From Halobacillus litoralis (lineage in GTDB: Bacteria; Bacillota; Bacilli; Bacillales; Halobacillaceae), in the NCBI RefSeq assembly GCF_009856355.1, contig NZ_WMEW01000011.1, positions 1 to 64,000 of the forward strand: a stretch of 64,000 bases of DNA, given 5' to 3'. The notes beneath the pieces are model-generated. The model searched no databases. It worked only from the letters and a program-made list of their open reading frames with translations, and had not been told where the DNA came from. This document shows, in pieces, positions 57,900 to 64,000 of this stretch (its first letter is position 1; every line of letters starts with the position of its first letter). Made by a program: the position numbers and the translations under genes.

Positions 57900-59297
57900 T
57901 TATTCAAACAGATTCCAAATATCGTCTTCCACTTTTTCACTGACAGCACCAGGGCCGCCGAGGATGGTGAACATGAATGTATCATTCTGCTTCATATAAG
58001 CTTTCACTGATGGATCCAGCTTGGTTTTTGGAGTCAGCAGAAGAGGTGTGCCGTAAGAAAGGACAGAGCCTGATAAAGCATCAGCGAAGTGTCCTCCTGA
58101 AGCGATCGTCACTTGAAACGGATCAAGGTCGAAATAGTCGGCTACGGCCACGGAAGTAGCGTAGCGGTTTTGACCGGATATACGATCAGGATCAGGAAGC
58201 TGCTTGAACACGTTTGAACCGACTGCCCCCGTGCCTCCGATGACAAAGGAAGTGTCATAAGAGTTCAGTACCTCTCCCGTCGCCTTCGGAAGACTGTCTT
58301 TTTCTGTAAGCAGTATCGGCATCAAGTACATGGAAGCCACCGGCCCTACAGCTAACGCATCCGGGAAATTACGGCCGGAGGCAATCACGACTTCATCGGT
58401 TGGAGGAAGTTCATCAGCGATAGCTGCCGCTGTCGCATACCGGTCTATGCCTGCAATCCGATCGACTTGGATTCCCATCTGTTTCAAGGATTTTTCCGCT
58501 TGTTTAGAAACCGCTCCCGTTCCGCCAAGAATGGTCACGGATTTCGTATTCAGCACTTGGAGGGCGGATTTCGTTATCTCAGGAAGAGCGTTCTGTTTTG
58601 TTAACAGGATCGGGGCCGCATACATGGACGCCAGTGGTGAGCCGGCTAAAGCATCCGGGAAATCCTGACCTGTTGCAAGAACAACGTGTTCGACTGCCAT
58701 GCCTCCGCTGCTGCGGGCAGCGATAAAGGCAGATGTTTCATACCGGTCCTTACCCGCAATCCGCTCAATATAGGGCTCTTCCTCATAAATATAAGGGAAA
58801 AGATAGTACCTTTCTCCATTGTTCCTATTCTTGAGATCGGAAGCCTCCAGATAATAAGTGCCGGGCTGCAGGTAAAAGTCTCCGAAGTATCCGAACTCAC
58901 CGGCATCCTCGACATAGGCTTCCACTTTGTTTTGTTTTTCATCATAGACCGTTACATTCAATTCCATCTTCGTTTCTTCATCCGTCCCAAGGGAGAGGAT
59001 GAGGTTCACTTCATCATCGCCGTCAATGGTCAGTTTATACACATCTTTGTCTTTGTCTGTGAACGTACCGGTGACCACATTATCGGGTGAAATATTATTG
59101 GACTGAGTAAACGTGTTATTTGGTTCTTTTTCTTCGGTGAATTCCCATTCGTCTGTTCCCAGCAGACGGATTTCATTGAGATTCGGTTTTTCGATTTCCG
59201 GAGCCTTCAGTGCTGCATCCACAGCCGCTTCCGCAGGCTGCGTATAAAGTACAGCTGTAAGTATTAGTGCTGTTGTCCATCCCCATGTTTTCTTCAA
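57900..59297 (-). CDS. Cell-wall-binding repeat 2 surface protein with PPC-like domain
   Basis: 465 residues. Signal peptide (1-24, WGWTTALILTAVLYTQPAEA). A beta-rich segment at about 50-165 (EEKEPNNTFTQSN, DVYKLTIDGDDEVNLILSLG, YLQPGTYYLEAS) resembles a pre-peptidase C-terminal (PPC) domain. Three cell-wall-binding-2 repeats follow (about 175-272, 273-365, 366-465), each with R.AG.DRYxTxxAIA, DFPDALA and ILLT..LP..ILGGTGAVS. Such repeats attach proteins to wall polymers in Gram-positives. No catalytic domain was seen. Start ATG 59297 follows GAGGAGAAACGATCGA. Confidence 0.88.
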   Translation of the reverse strand: MKKTWGWTTALILTAVLYTQPAEAAVDAALKAPEIEKPNLNEIRLLGTDEWEFTEEKEPNNTFTQSNNISPDNVVTGTFTDKDKDVYKLTIDGDDEVNLILSLGTDEETKMELNVTVYDEKQNKVEAYVEDAGEFGYFGDFYLQPGTYYLEASDLKNRNNGERYYLFPYIYEEEPYIERIAGKDRYETSAFIAARSSGGMAVEHVVLATGQDFPDALAGSPLASMYAAPILLTKQNALPEITKSALQVLNTKSVTILGGTGAVSKQAEKSLKQMGIQVDRIAGIDRYATAAAIADELPPTDEVVIASGRNFPDALAVGPVASMYLMPILLTEKDSLPKATGEVLNSYDTSFVIGGTGAVGSNVFKQLPDPDRISGQNRYATSVAVADYFDLDPFQVTIASGGHFADALSGSVLSYGTPLLLTPKTKLDPSVKAYMKQNDTFMFTILGGPGAVSEKVEDDIWNLFE

Positions 59298-59525
59298 TTC
59301 GATCGTTTCTCCTCTTCTTGTTTGAAATAGGTTCCTTTACTCACATGAAACAGTTATGGGTTCCGGGCGTCACCTTCCATTTCTTTACACTAAGAGGATT
59401 ATATAGGAATGGAAGATAAAAAGGTATGTATTTTAATGGTCAAAATTCGACAATGGCGTCTTCCTGATCGATCTTATATTGAACATTCCGGATTAGTTTG
59501 AAATAATAAGACAGAGAACAATTCA

Positions 59526-60119
59526 ATGGAAAACAACGGTACGGACAAGGAAAGGAAGCGTAATTTTTTGACACAGACGAATGAAGAAACTTTGTATCTA
59601 GCTAAAGCAACGAAACAGGATATAGCTGATTTATACTACTGGTCATTCATTGAAGAACGGCAGGAAGCAAAGGAATGGAATGCCCCTTATATACAGGAAA
59701 AGAAAATGAGCCTGGATGAATATGAAGTGCTCTGGCAGAAGGAGCTTGCCCCAGGCATACCGGACGGACTCGTTCTGCGCATGGATGACCGGGTGATCGG
59801 GTATGTCGGTTCCTACTGGCTCGACCGCCATTCCGGCTGGCTGGAGACAGGCATCGTCATCTTTGATTCGCAGTATTGGGATGGCGGCTATGGCTCCTTC
59901 GCTTATGAGAAGTGGATCGACTATATTTTTGAGCAAACGTCCATCCACCGCCTCGGTATGTCCACGTGGTCGGGGAATACACGGATGATCCGTGTGGCGG
60001 AGAAAACCGGGATGGTTGAAGAAGCCCGGGTGAGACAGGCCCGTCTTGTCGATGGTGAGTATTATGATGCCGTGAAAATGGGGATGCTGCGTTCCGAATG
60101 GGAGGCCTTAAAAGAATAA
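59526..60119 (+). CDS. GNAT-family N-acetyltransferase
   Basis: ATG 59526 has no ribosome site; TTG 59568 (MTQTNEETLYLAKA) follows AAGGAAAGGAAGCG and is the likelier start, giving 183 residues. RimJ-like GNAT: WDGGYGSFAYEKWIDYIFEQ (acetyl-CoA loop variant) and RLGMSTWSGNTRMIRVAEKT. Substrate unknown. Followed after 12 bases by a VOC gene. Confidence 0.78.
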   Translation: MENNGTDKERKRNFLTQTNEETLYLAKATKQDIADLYYWSFIEERQEAKEWNAPYIQEKKMSLDEYEVLWQKELAPGIPDGLVLRMDDRVIGYVGSYWLDRHSGWLETGIVIFDSQYWDGGYGSFAYEKWIDYIFEQTSIHRLGMSTWSGNTRMIRVAEKTGMVEEARVRQARLVDGEYYDAVKMGMLRSEWEALKE

Positions 60120-60131
60120 AGGGGGAGAGGT

Positions 60132-60479
60132 ATGAAAAATCGTATCCATACGTGCTTTATCCATCTGGTGTATTATGATCGGACGAAAGAATGGTATAAA
60201 CGTGTGCTGCCTTTTGACATACAGGATGAAGGAGAAGGGTACTTAAAATTCGACCTGGAAGGCACCGACCTTGTTCTGCTTCAGGCGCAGGCGGATTCGA
60301 TCCGGCCGCTCCCTTACGCTCCGTTTTTCATGGAGACAGAAAATGTTGAAAAGACATCACAGGAATTGAAGGCTAAAGGGGTTAAAGTGGATGATATCGA
60401 GTCCTTCGGGGAGTCCATCCATGGCTGCCACTTTTACGATCCGGAAGGGAATCAGCTGCTGGCCTGTGAGCTGTCATAA
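60132..60479 (+). CDS. VOC (glyoxalase/bleomycin-resistance fold) protein
   Basis: ATG 60132 follows AAGGGGGAGAGGT. 115 residues: beta-alpha-beta-beta-beta pattern with KEWYKRVLPFDIQDEGEGYL and IHGCHFYDPEGNQLLACEL. Only some metal-ligand positions (His and Glu) are evident. Function unknown. Confidence 0.8.
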   Translation: MKNRIHTCFIHLVYYDRTKEWYKRVLPFDIQDEGEGYLKFDLEGTDLVLLQAQADSIRPLPYAPFFMETENVEKTSQELKAKGVKVDDIESFGESIHGCHFYDPEGNQLLACELS

Positions 60480-60483
60480 AAAG

Positions 60484-60512
60484 AACCGTGACTGATTTCA
60501 GTCACGGTCTAT
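60484..60512. terminator. Bidirectional intrinsic terminator
   Basis: ACCGTGACTGA, TTT-type loop, CAGTCACGGT; convergent genes. Confidence 0.7.
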
Positions 60513-60527
60513 TTGTATCTCTTCAGC

Positions 60528-60707
60528 TCAGCTTTCGGCCGGCATAAGAGAATGGTCGTTGTTTCCGCATTCCGGACACTGGGTCCAGACGACATAGGTT
60601 ACTTTTTCGTCAAAATTTTTCGGGACGATTTTAATCACTTTCAGCTGGTGGTTAAGACAGCTTGTGCAGCGATCTTTAACCAACTGTCCGACTTCCATTT
60701 TCATCAT
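60528..60707 (-). CDS. Small zinc-ribbon protein
   Basis: The start is ATG 60707 (MMKMEVGQLVKDR) after TTGGAGTGATACAC. 59 residues with CTSC (about residues 14-17) and CPEC (about 43-46), a four-cysteine zinc site, and the end NNDHSLMPAES. Unknown function. Confidence 0.65.
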   Translation of the reverse strand: MMKMEVGQLVKDRCTSCLNHQLKVIKIVPKNFDEKVTYVVWTQCPECGNNDHSLMPAES

Positions 60708-60911
60708 GTGTATCACTCCAAAACTCTTAAAGATTAGTACCGAAGCTTCAAGAGTTATTCCAGTATAACGTAGGGACAGGGTGAACGTCAAAGGAAGAGG
60801 AGAGTTGTGGTTCAGCGGAACGTGCACACGGTTTCAGCCGGGGGGTTTGTTCGAAGGTAGGAGCATTTCGCAACAGCGGTGAAAACGTGCATGAGTAAAA
60901 GCAGGAACAAT

Positions 60912-60942
60912 AAACGACCGCCCGTTCAAGGGCGGCCGTTTA
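60912..60942. terminator. Intrinsic terminator
   Basis: AAACGACCGCCC, GTTCAA, GGGCGGCCGTTT: one mismatch; serves the esterase gene on the minus strand. Confidence 0.7.
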
Positions 60943-61896
60943 GGATCGGGATCGTGTCTGTGAGTGTAATCCCCGTTTCAAGGCTTGGATATATCCAGCT
61001 TTCGCACGGACCGCTATTTCTGCATCCGGGTTAAACCCTTCAAATCCGTGATACGCTCCGGGGAAAAGGTGGAATTCCACATCTACACAAGCTTCGGCAA
61101 GCTTTGTCACATAGGTCATCGTTTCGCTACGGAAAGGATCAAGCTGCCCGACGCAGGTATACGTAGAAGGAAGACGGCTGTAATCCGTTTCTCTTGCAGG
61201 AGCGGCATAGGATGGAACCTTGTCCGTCCCATGTAAAGATCCAAGGTACATCTTCCAGCCATCTTCATTCGTTTTCTGGTTCCACACCATGCCTTCCTTG
61301 ATTTCCTCTGCTGACGGGGTATTGTTCCTGTCGTCAATCATAGGGTAAAGAGGCATTTGAAAGTGAACGGAAGGATAGCCGCGGTCCCTTGCCAAAAGGG
61401 TTAAGGCTGCAGTCAAGCCGCCACCGGCACTTGCTCCTGCCACACCAATACGATCACCATCAATATTTAAAGTCTCTACATTCTCAGCGATCCATGTCAA
61501 AGCGGTGTAACAGTCTTCGAGAGGGGCTGGATACGGATGCTCCGGAGCGAGGCGGTAATCAACCGAAACGACAACACAACCCGCTTCTTTAACAAACTCT
61601 GCGCAGGAAGCATCGTTGCTTTCCACTGTCCCAAGCACATAACCTCCTCCATGAATCCATAAAAGGGCAGGTAGCTCGTCATCCCGGTCAGCAGGCTGAT
61701 AGATTCTGAGCTGGAGTGGATCTCCGTCCGGACCTGCAATCGTTTCATTGTAAATGGACAGCGAATCATCCTGGGGAAGAGGGGAATACATCTGGTCAAG
61801 TCCTTCTCTGATAGACGGCAGGAATTCGGGTTTGAGGTCGATATCCTGGAACATTTCCAGGCCGGGAAGAAGGGAAGGATCTACACGATTTTTCAT
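60940..61896 (-). CDS. Alpha/beta hydrolase (HSL-family esterase)
   Basis: The start is ATG 61896 (MKNRVDPSLLPGLEMFQDID) after AAAAAAGGAGTG; the longer frame lacks a site. 318 residues. Oxyanion motif HGGGYVLG (about 85-92), nucleophile elbow GASAGGG (usually GDSAGG; here Ala replaces Asp), Asp in QLDPFR and His in GAYHGFEGF. Acts on short-chain esters in related proteins. Divergent from the Rrf2 regulator, which may control it. Confidence 0.88.
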   Translation of the reverse strand: MKNRVDPSLLPGLEMFQDIDLKPEFLPSIREGLDQMYSPLPQDDSLSIYNETIAGPDGDPLQLRIYQPADRDDELPALLWIHGGGYVLGTVESNDASCAEFVKEAGCVVVSVDYRLAPEHPYPAPLEDCYTALTWIAENVETLNIDGDRIGVAGASAGGGLTAALTLLARDRGYPSVHFQMPLYPMIDDRNNTPSAEEIKEGMVWNQKTNEDGWKMYLGSLHGTDKVPSYAAPARETDYSRLPSTYTCVGQLDPFRSETMTYVTKLAEACVDVEFHLFPGAYHGFEGFNPDAEIAVRAKAGYIQALKRGLHSQTRSRS

Positions 61897-62050
61897 AAAA
61901 AACACTCCTTTTTTGTAATCGCTTTCTAAAAAAGAGAAGAAGAAAATGTAAGAAGGGTTCAATTGTGATGATTTCTGCACAATTAAATCATACGCCTGTT
62001 ATGCTATAATAGTCAATAGAATATTCAGCAAATGATGGAGGAGGAATTTT

Positions 62051-62479
62051 ATGCAGTTGATGATTCAATCCGGCGATTTAGGGCCCAAATGGTTCCATGT
62101 TGCTTTAAGGACGCTCGTACTGCTGGCTTCCTCTAATACGATGCTGAAAAGCCATCAGATAGCAGAAAAGATGGGGGAGGACCCCACGTTCGTAAGGAAG
62201 ATTTTATCAAAGCTGTCCAAGTCAGGTTATGTGACAGCGCAGGGAGGCAGGTATGGTGGCTATCAACTTTCAAAGTCTCCCGGGGAGATTACGGTTAAAG
62301 ATGTCTATCAAGCGCTGGGAGATTCAGAGGCTACCCCCTTTTATACTGTTCCTTCGACGGGTGTAGAGTATTTCATTGCTCAAATGATCAGTCACGCTGA
62401 GACACGTTTTCAGGAAGAGTTAAAACAGTTTACGATCCAGCAGCTTCTCGATCAGAAAGACGCACGGAGGAAATCTTAA
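62051..62479 (+). CDS. Rrf2-family transcriptional regulator
   Basis: ATG 62051 follows GATGGAGGAGGAATTTT. 142 residues with the Rrf2 winged HTH (about 14-90: ALRTLVLLASSNTMLKSHQI, DPTFVRKILSKLSKSGYVTA, GGRYGGYQL). No cysteines are present, so it does not carry an iron-sulfur cluster like IscR or NsrR; it resembles the YwnA subgroup. Divergent from the esterase gene (154-base gap). Confidence 0.87.
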   Translation: MQLMIQSGDLGPKWFHVALRTLVLLASSNTMLKSHQIAEKMGEDPTFVRKILSKLSKSGYVTAQGGRYGGYQLSKSPGEITVKDVYQALGDSEATPFYTVPSTGVEYFIAQMISHAETRFQEELKQFTIQQLLDQKDARRKS

Positions 62480-62582
62480 GGTTTCCTTCAATTTTTTTGG
62501 AGAAATTTTAATAAAATAGACACCAACTCCCATACTGGTTTCGATTATAGGGTATACCGGATTTTTTTGGGAGGCCGAACCT

Positions 62583-63379
62583 ATGAATTGGATAAACATT
62601 AAGGAACATCAGCGTTTTCAGACGAAGCAGGAACTTGACCGTCATGTACGGAGCTATCTATATCAACGCAAACCCTTTTTATCGGAAGGAACAAGAGAAG
62701 TCCTCCGCTATGTATGGCGGCATGCCGTTAAATTTCCAGGCGTCGCTTTTCCGAAACGTTCGACCATCGTTTCGGCTGTCCGCTGCAGTGAAAGTACTGT
62801 CGTCCGTGCCCTCCGCACCCTTGAAAAGGAAGGGTTGATCGAGAGAGTGCAGACGAAGAAACCGAACGGCCGGCAGGGAGTGAATTTGATTGTATTCCTT
62901 CCACAGCCGGATGTTTTTTTCCTTCTGATGACACTCCTGGCGACACCCTTCCTGACACCCCTCCATCTTTTACAACTTCAAGCGGCTCTAAGCTCCGCGC
63001 ATCCAAAACTCTTCAGGAAACAAAGAGGAACCAAAGGAAAGCTTCCTTTAGTAATATTGACCCCCTGGATCATTCCCACCTGCCTTCCTTCATTCCGATC
63101 CCCTTTATTGAGGCCGCACGTCCTTTTCTTTCTCCGCCGGATGTTCTGAAAGCCTGGCGGACGGTAGAGAGCGCCGCCCGTCAGCTGGACATCGATGGGA
63201 GTGCTTACATTTCCGAGGTCGTTACAACGTTCAAGCAGGCCGTTTTCGCCTGGAAGCATGGATGGGTGAAGAAAGGGTTATTCCCTTATTTTTATGGAGG
63301 CCTGATCAAGCAGATCCATACAGCTGTGGAAAAAGAAACAAGGAAAAGGCTTGTGAAATACAACTGGGTGGATGGCTGA
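62583..63379 (+). pseudogene. Helix-turn-helix protein gene, frameshifted at a T7 run
   Basis: ATG 62583 follows TTTGGGAGGCCGAACCT. The N-terminus (MNWINIKEHQRFQTKQELDR.., HTH AFPKRSTIVSAVRCSESTVV RALRTLEKEGLIE) is a replication-initiator-like HTH found in many Bacillus proteins. After LIVFLPQPDVF the frame turns to nonsense and ends at 63149, while another frame continues from 62914 as PSDDTPGDTLPDTPPSFTTS.. through HLPSFIPIPFIEAARPFLSP and FAWKHGWVKKGLFPYFYGGL to TGA 63379. One T missing from the run at 62914-62920 (T7) explains both. About 265 residues if restored. Confidence 0.7.
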
Positions 63380-63490
63380 GAAGTTTTCTGCAGGAGGATC
63401 GGTGGTATGGAACGAAAGAGTCTGAAAAATTCCAGGAAACAGGATTGACACAACATGGGGAGTGAAGTAGGATATAAGTTGTAATGAGAT

Positions 63491-63505
63491 TGAGAATCTT
63501 TATCA
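63491..63505. promoter_or_regulatory. Fur box
   Basis: TGAGAATCTTTATCA matches the 7-1-7 Fur/PerR-type inverted repeat TGATAATNATTATCA at 12 of 14 fixed positions, 73 bases before a siderophore-binding lipoprotein gene. Confidence 0.6.
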
Positions 63506-63577
63506 TTTAGTTTATTTAGGGGTATAAAGACAGCTGGATGATAGATTCTGATTCGAATCATAGAGAGGATGCTACAT

Positions 63578-64000
63578 ATGAAGAAGATTTGGCTTTTTGC
63601 ACTTATCCTTGGTCTTGTTCTGCTGGCTGCCTGCGGCGGAGGATCAGAAGAAGGAACCAATGAAGATCAGTCTGGAGAGGACGGCACTGAAGAAGCTTCC
63701 TCCGATGAATCCCGTTCTGTAACGATTGAAGACGCAACAGGAGAAAAGACCATTGAAGGCACTCCTGAGAAAGTTGTCGTATTGGAGTGGACCTATGCAG
63801 AGGATCTTCAGGCCCTGGGCATGGAACCGGTTGGTGTTGCTGAACTGGACGCCTACGGGGACTGGGTGAACGTTGGTATTCCATTCAGCGACTCTGTTGA
63901 GAATGTAGGGACACGTCAGGAGCCGAACCTGGAAGCGATTTCCCGTTTGGAGCCTGATTTGATCATCGGTGTCCAGTTCCGTCACGAAGCGATACAGGAA
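63578..64000 (+). CDS. Iron-siderophore ABC transporter substrate-binding lipoprotein (partial, 3' end outside)
   Basis: ATG 63578 follows AGAGAGGATGCTACAT. The first 141 residues are visible. Signal peptide with lipobox LLAAC (Cys20), an acidic linker (GSEEGTNEDQSGEDGTEEAS), then the start of a periplasmic-binding-protein domain: VTIEDATGEKTIEGTPEKVV, VLEWTYAEDLQALGMEPVGV and RLEPDLIIGVQFRHEAIQE. The pattern matches FecB/YfiY-type hydroxamate or citrate siderophore binders. The Fur box upstream supports iron-repressed expression. Confidence 0.9.
   Translation, partial: MKKIWLFALILGLVLLAACGGGSEEGTNEDQSGEDGTEEASSDESRSVTIEDATGEKTIEGTPEKVVVLEWTYAEDLQALGMEPVGVAELDAYGDWVNVGIPFSDSVENVGTRQEPNLEAISRLEPDLIIGVQFRHEAIQE

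Overview
The window looks like chromosomal DNA of a low-to-mid GC Gram-positive endospore-former of the Bacillaceae, probably a moderate halophile of the Halobacillus/Thalassobacillus/Pontibacillus type. The evidence is the regulatory style (T-box leaders, a guanine riboswitch, a PyrR attenuator, cre-like and Fur-like boxes), strong AGGAGG ribosome sites with many TTG/GTG starts, a qoxABCD quinol oxidase, a cell-wall-binding-repeat surface protein, YcxB/YjzC/DUF4181/DUF6487 families and acidic proteins. The genus is an inference.

Region 1 (1 to about 9,300) is an AT-rich accessory island. It opens with the 3' end of a group II intron, then holds a row of tiny, mostly membrane-protein ORFs. 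Between them lies a recurring imperfect hairpin repeat (core GTCTTNCGGAAACGGGGGC, then TTCAATAGAG..CGCC and often a T-run). The intron sits inside one copy. Several ORFs are broken by frameshifts or stops. A threonyl-tRNA synthetase behind two tandem T-box leaders sits in the middle.

Region 2 (9,400 to 20,430) carries a guanine-riboswitch-controlled nucleoside transporter, a three-gene ECF sigma operon, an LD-carboxypeptidase, a MerR-type HTH/coiled-coil protein, an Amj-like remnant, and codBA (cytosine uptake and deamination) behind a PyrR-type attenuator. A DUF2332/GNAT gene pair follows.

Region 3 (20,600 to 31,250) has a processive family-2 glycosyltransferase with UTP-glucose-1-phosphate uridylyltransferase (exopolysaccharide supply), small membrane proteins, an amidohydrolase translationally coupled to an unusual HAD-aminoglycoside-phosphotransferase fusion, a divergent SDR/WYL-regulator pair and D-Ala-D-Ala ligase.

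Region 4 (31,250 to 52,600) is a mixed catabolic and redox region: nitroreductase, cold-shock protein, AbgT transporter, iron-dependent alcohol dehydrogenase, DUF2243 with a CtaG-like protein, MFS transporter, two aldo-keto reductases, a PAS-STAS protein, an OYE-family oxidoreductase, an RraA-like protein and a quinone-oxidoreductase-like protein. It is peppered with three families of dispersed intergenic repeats, two copies of a putative small RNA, and a transposase remnant.

Region 5 (53,000 to 64,000) contains qoxABCD plus an extra QoxD-like mini-subunit, the cell-wall-binding-repeat protein, GNAT and VOC genes, an esterase divergent from an Rrf2 regulator, a frameshifted HTH gene, and the start of a Fur-controlled iron-siderophore binding lipoprotein that runs off the window. 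No rRNA, tRNA, CRISPR array or complete insertion sequence was seen.
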